From positions 3,730,522-3,794,521 of the forward strand of contig CATOTI010000002.1 in assembly GCA_951813295.1 (NCBI GenBank): a DNA stretch of 64,000 nt. The letters run 5' to 3'. Shown piece after piece: positions 1 to 8,047 of this stretch; within the stretch, counting starts at the first letter, position 1; each line of letters opens with the position of its first letter. The notes below the pieces were generated by a model. The model searched no databases. It saw nothing but the letters and a program-made list of their open reading frames with translations, and was not told the DNA's origin. A program made the translations under genes and the position numbers. Source of the DNA: an uncultured Pseudomonadales bacterium. GTDB taxonomy: Bacteria; Pseudomonadota; Gammaproteobacteria; Pseudomonadales; Azotimanducaceae.

Positions 1-93
1 CCGCGGGCCTACGGTCTGCCAAGCGGAGCAAGGACGACCCCGCCAGAACGTACAACTCCGTTGGATTTCGTGTTGCCAGGACGCTCTGAGCCT

Positions 94-1755
94 ATGTGCT
101 ATTCGCTTCGTTCCTTTGCTCTTTCTTTTCGCTCGGTTTTTCGTGGTGCGGGAAGCCCATGGCGGCTGGCCGCGGTGCTGCTCGTCGTGCCCCTGGCCAC
201 CGTCGGCTGTGGTGCGCCTGCCGCGGATGGAGAGGGTGACGACAACCACGTGCCCGGAACAAACGCTGGCACGTTCTCCATGAACCGCGACGTGGAGGGC
301 GAGCGCTTCATCCTCGAGGCAGGTGCGGTGCTTTACAGCGAGCACTGTGCCGTCTGCCACGGCGAGCGCCTGCAGGGGGCGCCCCAGGGCACGCCGCTGG
401 TCGGTGCTGCGCTTGCCCACGGCGCGTCCACCGACGAGCTGGCGGTGAGCATCAGCAAGGGCTTCCCGGAGCGCGGCATGCCGGCCTGGTCCGCCACCAT
501 GGGTGCCGAGCAGATCAAGACCCTGTCGCTCTGGATCGCCGAAACCCGGGAAGGCTTGCTCTACTCCGACTTCCACTACACAGACGAACTCACCATTCCA
601 CAGGACACGATCCGAACCCGGGCGTATGACCTCAAGATCGATGTGCTCATCAATGGTCTCGATCCACTGCCGTACTCCCTCGCGGTGCTGCCGGACGGTC
701 ATGTGCTGGTCACGGAGAAGATGCGCGGCCTTCGGCTCGTCACGCCACAGGCGGAGCGCTCGACGCTCATCGAAGACACGCCGGCGGTCTACGACGACGG
801 CCAGCTCAGTATTGGCGGTGTCGAGGAGGGCCTCGGCTGGTTACTCGATGTCGCGCTGCACCCGCGCTACGCGGAGAACGGCTGGATCTACCTGGCCTAT
901 ACCGAGCGCTGTGCGGGCTGCAACGAACGCAGTCTTGTCTCGGGGCGCCCGGTTTCCATGGTCAAACTCGTCCGTGGCCGCATCGACAACGGGCGCTGGG
1001 TCGACGAGCAAGTGATCTGGCAGCCGCCGCTCGAATCCTACTCACCCTCGAGCGACATGGTGGCCGGTGGTCGAATCGCTTTCGACCCGGCGGGTTACGT
1101 GTTTGTCAGCGTGGGCTACAAGAGCGACGCCGGGATTCAGGACCTCGCCTCGCCCCACGGCAAGATCCACCGGTTCTTCGACGATGGCCGAGTCCCTGCA
1201 GACAATCCGCTCGTCGATGTGCCGGGCGCGATGCCGAGCATCTGGACCTATGGTCACAGGGCCCCGCAGGGCCTCGAGTTCGATGCCCGCTCCCGCCACC
1301 TTTGGGGAACCGAGCACGGGCCCCGGGGCGGCGACGAGGTGAATCTGCTGCTGCCCGGACGTAACTACGGCTGGCCTCTGTTCTCGAAAGGACAGAACTA
1401 CGACGGCACGCCGTTGAACTGGGATGGGCGCCACGGCGCCGAGGTGTCGCTCGAGGAGATCACGCAACCCGTGGTGGATCTCACGCCGTCGGTGGCCGTG
1501 TCGGCATTCGTCGTCTACGAAGGTGACGCTTTTGCCGACTGGCACGGGGATCTGCTCGTCGGCTCGCTGAAAGCAGCGGACCTCATTCGGTTGCGAATCG
1601 AGGACGGCCAGCTACTGGAGCAGGAGACCCTGATCGAGGACCTGGCACGGATCAGAGACGTCGAAATCGGCCCGGCTGGCGAGCTCTACCTGCTGCTCGA
1701 GCACGCCTCCGGCGGTCAGGTGGTTCGGGTCACCCCTGGTCAAGCTGAACGCTGA
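94..1755 (+). CDS. Lipoprotein c-type cytochrome / PQQ-dependent aldose-sugar dehydrogenase
   Basis: A lipoprotein-like signal peptide (hydrophobic run ending in TVGC near residue 33) is followed by a cytochrome c domain with a CAVCH haem motif (C85, C88, H89) and, from about residue 180, a GH/Sorbosone-dehydrogenase type beta-propeller like soluble aldose sugar dehydrogenases (YliI type). Typical features are the GHRAPQGLEF and EHGPRGGDEVN motifs. The fusion implies that electrons from PQQ-dependent sugar oxidation pass to the attached haem in the periplasm. The ATG at 94 is preferred over a TTG at 61 because it gives a more normal signal peptide and has AGGA upstream. The sugar substrate cannot be inferred. 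The family call is strong; PQQ as cofactor is family knowledge. Confidence 0.85.
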   Translation: MCYSLRSFALSFRSVFRGAGSPWRLAAVLLVVPLATVGCGAPAADGEGDDNHVPGTNAGTFSMNRDVEGERFILEAGAVLYSEHCAVCHGERLQGAPQGTPLVGAALAHGASTDELAVSISKGFPERGMPAWSATMGAEQIKTLSLWIAETREGLLYSDFHYTDELTIPQDTIRTRAYDLKIDVLINGLDPLPYSLAVLPDGHVLVTEKMRGLRLVTPQAERSTLIEDTPAVYDDGQLSIGGVEEGLGWLLDVALHPRYAENGWIYLAYTERCAGCNERSLVSGRPVSMVKLVRGRIDNGRWVDEQVIWQPPLESYSPSSDMVAGGRIAFDPAGYVFVSVGYKSDAGIQDLASPHGKIHRFFDDGRVPADNPLVDVPGAMPSIWTYGHRAPQGLEFDARSRHLWGTEHGPRGGDEVNLLLPGRNYGWPLFSKGQNYDGTPLNWDGRHGAEVSLEEITQPVVDLTPSVAVSAFVVYEGDAFADWHGDLLVGSLKAADLIRLRIEDGQLLEQETLIEDLARIRDVEIGPAGELYLLLEHASGGQVVRVTPGQAER

Positions 1756-2150
1756 GCGAAAAAGTCGGCTTCCGGGCGGTCTCGTCCTGTCGTGCCGAAT
1801 CAATAGAGGAGCCCTGAATCGACGCGACGTTACACGTCAGAGAGTTGTCGAAACGTGAGAGCGGAAGTCAGGAAACGCGATGTCGTCGAAGAAAATTGCC
1901 ACCGAGAACGGGCGTTGGGATCGCGCTAGATGACCGGTCGGCGAAACGGGCCGGTAATCCCTCCTATCCGCCTGCCGTTGGCCCGTCACCCGGGCACAAG
2001 CTGGCGCTATTCAGTCGCCACCGACGTTGTGCGCGGCTTGTTGATGGCGTCGCACGCGGGCGTCACGGGCATGTGCTCGAACCCAGCGCATGCCTGGTTT
2101 CTGGCACCCTCTCACACGAGTTCAAAACCCTGAATTAGGAGTTTGCATAG
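1756..2150. other. Intergenic stretch without a supported gene
   Basis: About 395 bases separate the sugar dehydrogenase from the next gene. Short open frames exist on the plus strand (for example from 1930), but their translations are arginine/proline-rich, have no ribosome-binding site and resemble no family I know. The last 20 bases hold TAGGAG, the likely ribosome-binding site of the gene starting at 2151. I see no convincing promoter or terminator here. Confidence 0.5.
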
Positions 2151-3134
2151 ATGAACAGCGAGCGGCTGACGTTCTACTTCTCAACGGGCAGCCGCTATTC
2201 CTTCCTGGCCACCTCCCAGATACCGCATATCAAACGGCGCTACGGCGTGCAATTCCGCTGGGTGCCGGTGAACGGCAAACGCATACGCGCGTTACGCGGC
2301 GCGGATCCGTTCCAAGGTGAGCCTTTGTCCGGTCAGTACGACTGGGGCTACCGCGAACGCGATGCGAAGGCCTGGGCACGCCACTACGGCATTGAGTTCA
2401 AAGAGCCGCAAGACGTCGAGTTCGACGTCGAGCTATTGCTCAGGGCGGTGATCGCGGCATCCCGCTTAGGCGACGTGCGTGCCTACGCGTGGGCGTTGGC
2501 CGGTGAGGTGTTTGCCCGGGGTACGTGGCCGTTGGATCAGCGTGTGGCCGATCGAGTAGCCCGGAATCTGAACTTCGATATGGATGCTTTTGGCGCACTC
2601 TGCGCGGACTCCGCCGTGCAGACCGAGCTCGAGCAAAACTGCGCGCAAGCGGTGGAACGCGGCGCCTTCGGCACGCCCTCGATCTTCGTCGATGACGAGT
2701 TGTTCTGGGGGAACGACCGGCTGGTGCTGGTGCAAAGCCGCCTGGCGAGCGAGCAGCCGCCAGGCATTAACGTGGTAGGCCTCGATCACGTGGTGCTACG
2801 CACCACGGAGCCGGAAAAGCTGGTTGGGTTTTACGGCAAGTTGCTGCATGCGGATGTGGAACGCACGGTAGGCGATTTTTTGTGGCAGCTGCGTATCGGC
2901 GACAGCCTGCTGGACATCATGCGCGCCGAACAGAGCCACCCCGGCGCCAACATGGATCACTATTGCTTACGGGTGGAACCGTTTGTCGAAGAAGAGATTC
3001 TGCTCTTACTGAAAGCCGCTGGCGTTGAGGGGCAACCGACCGGCGAGATCTATGGCGCGCAAGGGTTCGGACCGTCCATCTACTTTATCGATCCGGTCGG
3101 GAACCGCGTAGAGCTCAAGCAGAACCGGGGCTGA
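2151..3134 (+). CDS. DsbA-fold isomerase fused to a glyoxalase (VOC) domain
   Basis: Residues 1 to about 200 resemble 2-hydroxychromene-2-carboxylate isomerase / DsbA-like proteins (kappa-class GST fold). An N-terminal strand with a SRYSF segment is followed by the C-terminal hallmark FGTPSIFVDDELFWGNDRL. Residues about 205 to 325 form a VOC (glyoxalase/bleomycin-resistance) domain starting GLDHVVLRTTEPEKLVGFY and ending with a FIDPVGNRVELKQ strand. HCCA isomerase is normally about 200 residues alone, so this 327-residue two-domain chain is a fusion. It may isomerise or conjugate a glutathione-linked or aromatic intermediate; the substrate is unknown. TAGGAG lies 9 bases before the ATG. Confidence 0.8.
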   Translation: MNSERLTFYFSTGSRYSFLATSQIPHIKRRYGVQFRWVPVNGKRIRALRGADPFQGEPLSGQYDWGYRERDAKAWARHYGIEFKEPQDVEFDVELLLRAVIAASRLGDVRAYAWALAGEVFARGTWPLDQRVADRVARNLNFDMDAFGALCADSAVQTELEQNCAQAVERGAFGTPSIFVDDELFWGNDRLVLVQSRLASEQPPGINVVGLDHVVLRTTEPEKLVGFYGKLLHADVERTVGDFLWQLRIGDSLLDIMRAEQSHPGANMDHYCLRVEPFVEEEILLLLKAAGVEGQPTGEIYGAQGFGPSIYFIDPVGNRVELKQNRG

Positions 3135-3190
3135 GCCAAGCTACAGCACGCCGAGCACGCCGACCTGCTCAGCGCCTCCTGGTCGGCGCC

Positions 3191-3208
3191 CCGCGTGACC
3201 TGACGCGG
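3191..3208. terminator. Hairpin between convergent genes
   Basis: CCGCGT and ACGCGG form a perfect 6-bp stem around a 6-base loop, between the convergent 3' ends of the isomerase-VOC gene (3134) and the AbgT transporter gene (3226). There is no T-tract, so a role in termination is inferred from position only. Confidence 0.25.
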
Positions 3209-3225
3209 CAGCGCCTCCGGTCGGC

Positions 3226-4662
3226 CTACCCCCCTGCCGGCGGCCACGCCAGTCCGGCGCCTGGGCCCAACGGCAGGCCGAACAGCAGCCAGATGCCGAG
3301 TAGCGTCGTCCACACCAGGAACAACACAATCGAATACGGGAGCATCATCGCGATGATGCTGCCGATACCGGCGCGCGGATCCCAGCGCTGCGCAAACGCA
3401 ACAACCAGACCCAGGTACGGCATCAACGGCGTGATGATGTTGGTGGTGGAGTCACCGATGCGGTAGGCCATTTGCGTGGCCTCGGGGCTGATGCCGACGA
3501 GCATCAGCATCGGCACGAACACCGGCGCCATGATCGCCCACTTCGCCGAGGCCGATCCGACGAAGAGGTTGATCATCGCTGCCAGCACCACGAACGTCAT
3601 CAGCAGCGGAATGGACCCAAGTCCCAGGGCGCGAAGCACCTCGGAGCCCTGAATGGCCGCGATGATCCCGAGGTTGGTCCAGCCGAACCACGCGACGAAC
3701 TGTGCGGCGAAGAACATCAGCACCAGGTAGCTCGCCATCGTCTCCATGGTCTTTTCCATGGCGCTGACCGCACCGTCGCCCGACGGCCCGAACGCGCCGG
3801 TTGTGCGACCGAAGATCACACCTGCCAAAGCGGCCCACAGCGAGACCACGACGACGCTGCCGGAGATGAACGGCGACTGGACGATGGAACCCGTGGCCGG
3901 ATCTCGCAGGAAGCCACCCTCCGGAATCAGACCGGCCAGGCAGACGAGCACGAACAGCACGCTGAAGATGGCGACACGCAGGAGCGCCGGGCCCTCCCGG
4001 TCCGACGGTGACGGCGCCGTGTCGATGTCCGTACCCGAAACGGGCTCGAGGCGACGTTCGACAATGGCCTCGGTGACGAACGTCGCGACACCGGCGATGA
4101 CGAACGTCGAGAAGATCAGGAAGTAGTAGTTGCCGGTGGCGTTGACCTGCACGTCCGGCGCAACGAGCTGGGCGGCAGAGGTCGACAGCCCGGCGAGGAT
4201 CGCATCCAAAGGACCCACCAGCAGATTCGCGCTGAAACCCGCGGACACGCCCGCAAACGCCGCGGCGATGCCAGCCAGCGGGTGCCGGCCCGCGGTATGG
4301 AAGACGATTGCGGCAAGCGGGATCAGCACCACGTATCCGGCATCTGCTGCGAGGCTGGAGAGAACGCCCGCCAGCACGACGAAGAACGTCAGCGCCCGCG
4401 CCGGAGCCGCGCGAACGAGCGCCCGCAGCAGCGCGCCGAGCAGACCGGAGCGTTCAGCAATGCCGATGCCCAGCATGGCCACGAGCACCGTGCCGAGCGG
4501 CGCAAAACTGGTGAAGTTGGTGACCGTCCCCGTGAGCATGCGGCGCAGGCCGTCGGCGGACAGCAGGTTGACGATGCTGACCGTCTCGCCACTCACCGGA
4601 TGCGCAGCAGCCGCGCCGATCAGCGACAGCAGCCAGGACAGCACCAGTACGCCGAGCGCCAT
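3226..4662 (-). CDS. AbgT-family transporter (p-aminobenzoyl-glutamate / antimetabolite type), probably frameshifted at its 5' end
   Basis: A 478-residue very hydrophobic protein with many membrane spans and segments typical of AbgT/MtrF proteins: SLAADAGYVVLIPLAA, GFSANLLVGPLD, SASAKWAIMAPVFVPMLM and GDSTTNIITPLMPYLGLV. The family imports p-aminobenzoyl-glutamate or exports sulfonamides; which applies here is unknown. The frame opens at an internal methionine in the first membrane segment. The expected cytoplasmic N-terminus (a leader ending ALSRIEAAGNALPHP) lies just upstream in another frame from 4795, so the true gene probably spans 3226-4795 with a frameshift near 4682-4690. It could still be expressed from 4662 as a shorter protein. 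Confidence 0.8.
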   Translation of the reverse strand: MALGVLVLSWLLSLIGAAAAHPVSGETVSIVNLLSADGLRRMLTGTVTNFTSFAPLGTVLVAMLGIGIAERSGLLGALLRALVRAAPARALTFFVVLAGVLSSLAADAGYVVLIPLAAIVFHTAGRHPLAGIAAAFAGVSAGFSANLLVGPLDAILAGLSTSAAQLVAPDVQVNATGNYYFLIFSTFVIAGVATFVTEAIVERRLEPVSGTDIDTAPSPSDREGPALLRVAIFSVLFVLVCLAGLIPEGGFLRDPATGSIVQSPFISGSVVVVSLWAALAGVIFGRTTGAFGPSGDGAVSAMEKTMETMASYLVLMFFAAQFVAWFGWTNLGIIAAIQGSEVLRALGLGSIPLLMTFVVLAAMINLFVGSASAKWAIMAPVFVPMLMLVGISPEATQMAYRIGDSTTNIITPLMPYLGLVVAFAQRWDPRAGIGSIIAMMLPYSIVLFLVWTTLLGIWLLFGLPLGPGAGLAWPPAGG

Positions 4663-4684
4663 CCAGAGGAAGAGCAGAGTCGGG

Positions 4685-4795
4685 TGGGTGCGGCAGCGCG
4701 TTGCCCGCCGCCTCGATCCGCGACAGCGCGCGATCGATGAGGGAAGGTCGCGGCGCTTCGTCCTGCGACTCTTCGGGTGGAGCTTCTTCGGTCAT
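4685..4795 (-). pseudogene. Displaced N-terminal part of the AbgT transporter gene
   Basis: Reading from an ATG at 4795 gives an acidic leader (MTEEAPPEESQDEAP) followed by RALSRIEAAGNALPHP, which matches the usual start of AbgT proteins just before the first membrane helix. After that point the frame no longer encodes the family. The family resumes in the other frame as TLLFLWMALGVLVLSW. On the plus strand the junction is a GGGT GGGT G tandem at 4682-4690; removing one 4-base copy restores a continuous reading frame. Confidence 0.6.
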
Positions 4796-4950
4796 TGTGG
4801 TGCCGCCGGCTCAGTAGGCGGCCAGCATACCGTTGCCGCCCAGCCGCCGTGCGGGCGGGCAACGTCAATCGCCTCTGGGACAACGAGCTGGTGCTCACAG
4901 AATTGATGGGATTGGGCCCTAGCAGATACACACCATTGCGCTACCATAGT

Positions 4951-4966
4951 GGCTACAATTGTGGCC
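4951..4966. promoter_or_regulatory. Imperfect palindrome, possible toxin-antitoxin operator
   Basis: GGCTACAATTGTGGCC is a 16-base near-perfect palindrome centred on ACAATTGT, ending 11 bases before the antitoxin ATG. Phd/YefM antitoxins commonly bind palindromes overlapping their own promoter, so autoregulation is plausible. This is inference from symmetry and position. Confidence 0.4.
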
Positions 4967-4977
4967 CATAGAAAATC

Positions 4978-5268
4978 ATGAAATTCGTTACGGTTCGCGA
5001 CCTTCGCGGAAAGACATCCGAACTCTGGAAGGAACTCGAGCAGGAAAGAGAATTGGTTGTGACCAGCAATGGCAAACCAATCGCAATCCTGAGCGCCACC
5101 GATGAAGAATCCTTCGAGGAGTGTCTCTGGACGTTGCGGCGCAGTCGCGCAAGCGATGCCCTAGCCAGATTGCAGCGTGAAGCGTCTGAACGGGGATTGG
5201 ACGAGTTGACTGCCGAAGAGATTAGCTCCGAAATTCAGCATTCACGGGTGGAGAGAAACGCCAGTTGA
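4978..5268 (+). CDS. Phd/YefM-family antitoxin
   Basis: A 96-residue protein with the Phd/YefM N-terminal DNA-binding fold: VTVRDLRGKTSELWKELEQ followed by ELVVTSNGKPIAILSA, the strand-turn signature of the family. The charged C-terminal half would wrap the toxin. It overlaps the PIN toxin gene by four bases (TTGA), the usual antitoxin-first translational coupling. It should neutralise the toxin and repress the pair through the palindrome just upstream. The local sequence is less G+C-rich than the core genes, consistent with acquisition by transfer. Confidence 0.85.
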   Translation: MKFVTVRDLRGKTSELWKELEQERELVVTSNGKPIAILSATDEESFEECLWTLRRSRASDALARLQREASERGLDELTAEEISSEIQHSRVERNAS

Positions 5269-5675
5269 AGATCGTACTCGACACCAATGTTCTGGTGTCC
5301 GGGATCCTTTCTCCTAACGGCCCGCCTGCAGCAGTCCTACGAGCGCTTCTAACCGAGCGTGTGACCTTGTGTTTCGACGAGAGAATTGTTTCCGAGTATC
5401 GCGACGTGCTCACGCGAACCAAGTTCTCGTTCGACCTGGATCTGGTTGAAGAACTGATCGGTTTTCTTGAAGCGGCAGGATCACCGACGCTCGCGTCCCC
5501 TCTTGCAGTCAAACTACCTGATCCATGGGATCAGATGTTCATCGAAGTCGCCGTTTCCAGCAATGCAGACTTCCTGGTGAGCGGGAATCTCAAGCATTTT
5601 CCGGAAACCGCGCGGGCAGGCATAAGAGTCGTTTCGCCACGTGCGTTCCTGGATTTATTGCTAGAAGGACGGTAG
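5265..5675 (+). CDS. PIN-domain toxin
   Basis: A 136-residue PIN-domain protein of the putative TA toxin family. The acidic metal-binding residues are visible: VLDTNVLVSG near the N-terminus (D6), FDERIVSEY in the middle, DPWDQMFIEVA, and a final NADFLVSGNLKHF. Proteins of this fold are Mg-dependent ribonucleases. The start is TTG at 5265, overlapping the antitoxin stop, and is chosen because the conserved first strand KIVLDTN begins immediately. The RNA target is unknown. Confidence 0.85.
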   Translation: MKIVLDTNVLVSGILSPNGPPAAVLRALLTERVTLCFDERIVSEYRDVLTRTKFSFDLDLVEELIGFLEAAGSPTLASPLAVKLPDPWDQMFIEVAVSSNADFLVSGNLKHFPETARAGIRVVSPRAFLDLLLEGR

Positions 5676-5754
5676 AGCGGCTCCGCCTAAAGGGTTCGAA
5701 CCAGCGACCTGCTGGCCGTTGAGACCCACGAAAACCGGCTCGAACAGAGCCGCT
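5676..5754 (-). other. Degenerate tRNA-3'-end-like element with an 8-bp outer stem (possible att remnant)
   Basis: AGCGGCTC (5676-5683) and GAGCCGCT (5747-5754) can pair, enclosing a segment that contains the palindrome GGTTCGAACC and a CCAGC/GCTGG stem. Bases 5678-5708 match 26 of 31 positions of the 3' end of tRNA-Asn at 15547-15577, including GGCTCCGCCT and TCGAACCAGCGAC. The rest of the tRNA is absent. It is read as a decayed attachment site or tRNA fragment, not a functional tRNA. Confidence 0.5.
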
Positions 5755-5801
5755 ACTTAAACACATGGACTTGCTCAAGGAGCTGAAGAAGGACTGACGG
5801 T

Positions 5802-5936
5802 CTGACCGAGTCCGAGTACGTCGACTTCGCGCGGCGTATCGGTGATCCCTTGCTGCTGAGCCCCAACAAGGTGGAGTACCCCGAGATCATCTCGGTCGAC
5901 AACCTGCGCGCGGACATACAGAAGACCAAGCACAGC
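5802..5936 (+). pseudogene. Fragment of a TauD/TfdA-type dioxygenase
   Basis: The frame from 5802 reads LTESEYVDFARRIGDPLLLS, then a PEIISVDN segment. This resembles the N-terminal third of TauD/TfdA family Fe(II)/2-oxoglutarate dioxygenases (the FARRFGDP...PEI pattern). No start codon region or catalytic HxD part is present, and the similarity stops near 5936, where a fragment of a different gene on the opposite strand begins. The family call rests on a short stretch. Confidence 0.45.
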
Positions 5937-5937
5937 G

Positions 5938-6015
5938 GTCTTCAGATAACCGAGCCGCCATCACGCCACCTGCGGCGCCTGCACCGACGACGATGTAGTG
6001 GGCCTCCTGTGACAT
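5938..6015 (-). pseudogene. N-terminal fragment of a GMC-family oxidoreductase
   Basis: On the minus strand from an ATG at 6015 the translation is MSQEAHYIVVGAGAAGGVMA followed by ARLSED. This is the ADP-binding beta-alpha-beta start (GxGxxG) of glucose-methanol-choline oxidoreductases. After about 26 residues the similarity ends abruptly at the junction with the TauD-like fragment. The remaining 500 or so residues of a GMC enzyme are missing. Confidence 0.55.
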
Positions 6016-6194
6016 TGCTGGTCCTTGGATGTAGATCCCTATCGAGAAATCATCGCCCAACACGAGTTCATCAACCAGTTGCCCAGGGAGGCCAGCTCCG
6101 TGGTGCGCGGCAGAGGGTTGATCACCGACGACGCTTCGTCGGTAGCTCATCGTTCGGTATCTTGGCTCCGTCGCTAGAGGCTCGTGAGGATGCC

Positions 6195-6419
6195 ATGGCT
6201 CACGATCTGGTCATTCGCAACGCACAAATCGTCGATGGAACCGGGCGCGAAGCCTATTCGGGGGATATCGCCATCGACGGCGATACGATTGTGGCCATCG
6301 GAGACGATATCGACCGCGGGCGAGAGGAAATCGACGCCGCGGGTCAGGTGGCCACACCGGGATTCGTCGACCTTCATACGCACTTCGATGCCCAAATCGC
6401 CGGCAGGCGAGGTAAGTAG
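6195..6419 (+). pseudogene. Truncated amidohydrolase (N-acyl-D-amino-acid deacylase-like) N-terminus
   Basis: From an ATG at 6195, with GTGAGGA just upstream, the translation is MAHDLVIRNAQIVDGTGREA, then GDIAIDGDTIVAIGDD and GFVDLHTHFDAQI. This is the N-terminus of D-aminoacylase/N-acyl-D-amino-acid deacylase type amidohydrolases, including the metal-binding HTH motif. It stops at residue 74 after DAQIAGRRGK, where family members continue for about 500 residues. The gene therefore lost its 3' part. The intact start suggests a short peptide could still be made, but it would not be an enzyme. Confidence 0.65.
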
Positions 6420-6507
6420 CGATTTTCGTGAGTGTTCCTGGTGTCGACCGGGGGACGCTGCGCTCTCGGACCGCGCGTTGGGTGAGTGGTAGGCGATCGG
6501 AGAGAAC

Positions 6508-7965
6508 ATGAGCCCGGACCCGGTCAACCCATCCGACGCGCCTCGACGCCTCTCCGTCGGTGTGATGACCGCTTATGGATTAGGCGAACTCGGCCCTGCG
6601 GTCGTCACGATCGGCCTGTATTCGCTGTTGCTCTTCTACTATCAACAGGTCGTGGGCCTGTCGGGTACGCTCACAGGGCTTGCCCTTGGGATAGCGCTCT
6701 TCTTCGATGCGGTGACCGACCCGCTGGTCGGGGGCTTGTCGGATCGGATTAGGAGCACGTATGGCCGTCGCCATCCGGTCATGGCGGCGTCCGCCCTCCC
6801 CATCGCCGTCACGTTCTTCGCGCTGTTCAATCCACCGGATGGGTTGTCCTCGATCGGGAACTTCGTCTGGCTGGCCGGGTTCGCGATCCTGGTCCGTTCG
6901 GCGCTCACGGTTTTTGTGATTCCCCATCTCGCGTTGGGCGCGGAGATAGCGCCCGACTACCTGCAACGGTCGACGCTCTACTCGTATGGATCTTTGATCG
7001 GCAGTCTTGGCGGCGCCCTCATTGGGTTTGCGGTCTACTGGGTGTTCTTTCCCACCACTGATGAGTTCAACCCGGGACTGCTGAATGCGGACGGCTATCG
7101 ACCGTTCACCTTGACCGCGGGTTGCATTCTCATTGCGTCGATTGGTTGGTGCGTGTTCGGCGCGGCTCGCGAGATCCCCAACCTGAAGGCACCAGAAGCG
7201 ACGGCAAGGTTGTCGTTCGTGGAGATGGTGCGCGACATTCGGGACGTTTTCCGCGACCGAGACTTCTTCGTCATTTTCGCCGGCTTCATGCTCTGGTACC
7301 TGTTCGGCTATATCGAGTCGGTCGGCAGTCCGTTCATGAACCTGCATTTCTGGGGACTGCAGACGGAAGAACTCGCGTACTTGGGCGTTACAACGCTCGT
7401 CGGCGTGCCGTTCGCTTTTGTCCTCATCCCGTGGGTCACCAGAACGTTCGACAAACGCAACACCATGATTGGGTCTTCCCTGGCCGTGCTCGTACTGCCG
7501 AATATGCCCATCTGTCTGCGTCTTCTCGATGTTTCCTGGTACCCAGACAACGACTCGCCATGGGTGCTCTACATCATTCTGGCTGTATCTCTGATCAACG
7601 CGATCACGGGCACCATCGCCGCGGTGACCTACAGTTCGATCTACGCGGATCTGACAGATGCGCACGAGTACCGAACGTACCGCAGACGGGAAGGGACGAT
7701 CTTCGCCGCGCGGTCGTTCTCGGGTAAAGCGGCCGGCGCAATGGGGCTGATGATCGGCGGGGCGATTCTTGACTTGATCGCGTTCCCGAGAAACGCACCT
7801 TTAGGGTCGGTGCCCGATGACGTGATCTGGAATCTCGGCCTTTTTGTTGGTCCCGCGACGACGGTCTTTTCCGCCGCGGGTATCGCGCTCTTTCTGTTCT
7901 ACCGGCTGGACAAAGCCCGCCACGCCACCATCACGAAAGCGCTACAAGCGCGGCGCGCGCATTGA
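6508..7965 (+). CDS. GPH-type MFS sugar/cation symporter
   Basis: A 485-residue membrane protein of the glycoside-pentoside-hexuronide:cation symporter group (MelB-like). The N-terminal half contains YGLGELGPAVVTIGLYSLLL, the helix-2 motif FFDAVTDPLVGGLSDRIRS and the loop YGRRHPVMAA, all diagnostic of the group. About 12 helices are expected. GGAGAG lies 6 bases before the ATG. The substrate is not evident. A truncated amidohydrolase lies upstream and a spermidine-dehydrogenase-like flavoprotein downstream on the same strand, so it may once have fed a small catabolic unit. Confidence 0.85.
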   Translation: MSPDPVNPSDAPRRLSVGVMTAYGLGELGPAVVTIGLYSLLLFYYQQVVGLSGTLTGLALGIALFFDAVTDPLVGGLSDRIRSTYGRRHPVMAASALPIAVTFFALFNPPDGLSSIGNFVWLAGFAILVRSALTVFVIPHLALGAEIAPDYLQRSTLYSYGSLIGSLGGALIGFAVYWVFFPTTDEFNPGLLNADGYRPFTLTAGCILIASIGWCVFGAAREIPNLKAPEATARLSFVEMVRDIRDVFRDRDFFVIFAGFMLWYLFGYIESVGSPFMNLHFWGLQTEELAYLGVTTLVGVPFAFVLIPWVTRTFDKRNTMIGSSLAVLVLPNMPICLRLLDVSWYPDNDSPWVLYIILAVSLINAITGTIAAVTYSSIYADLTDAHEYRTYRRREGTIFAARSFSGKAAGAMGLMIGGAILDLIAFPRNAPLGSVPDDVIWNLGLFVGPATTVFSAAGIALFLFYRLDKARHATITKALQARRAH

Positions 7966-8047
7966 GTTGCGGTTCGAAGACGGGCAAAGCTAGGCCGCTG
8001 TTTCATCGCGTTTTGGCATGGCGACCACGTTGAAGGGGGGGAGGCGG

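Noticed and set aside
1845..2320. Short plus-strand frames before the isomerase-VOC gene
   Set aside because: No ribosome-binding sites, odd composition, and partial overlap with the real gene at 2151.
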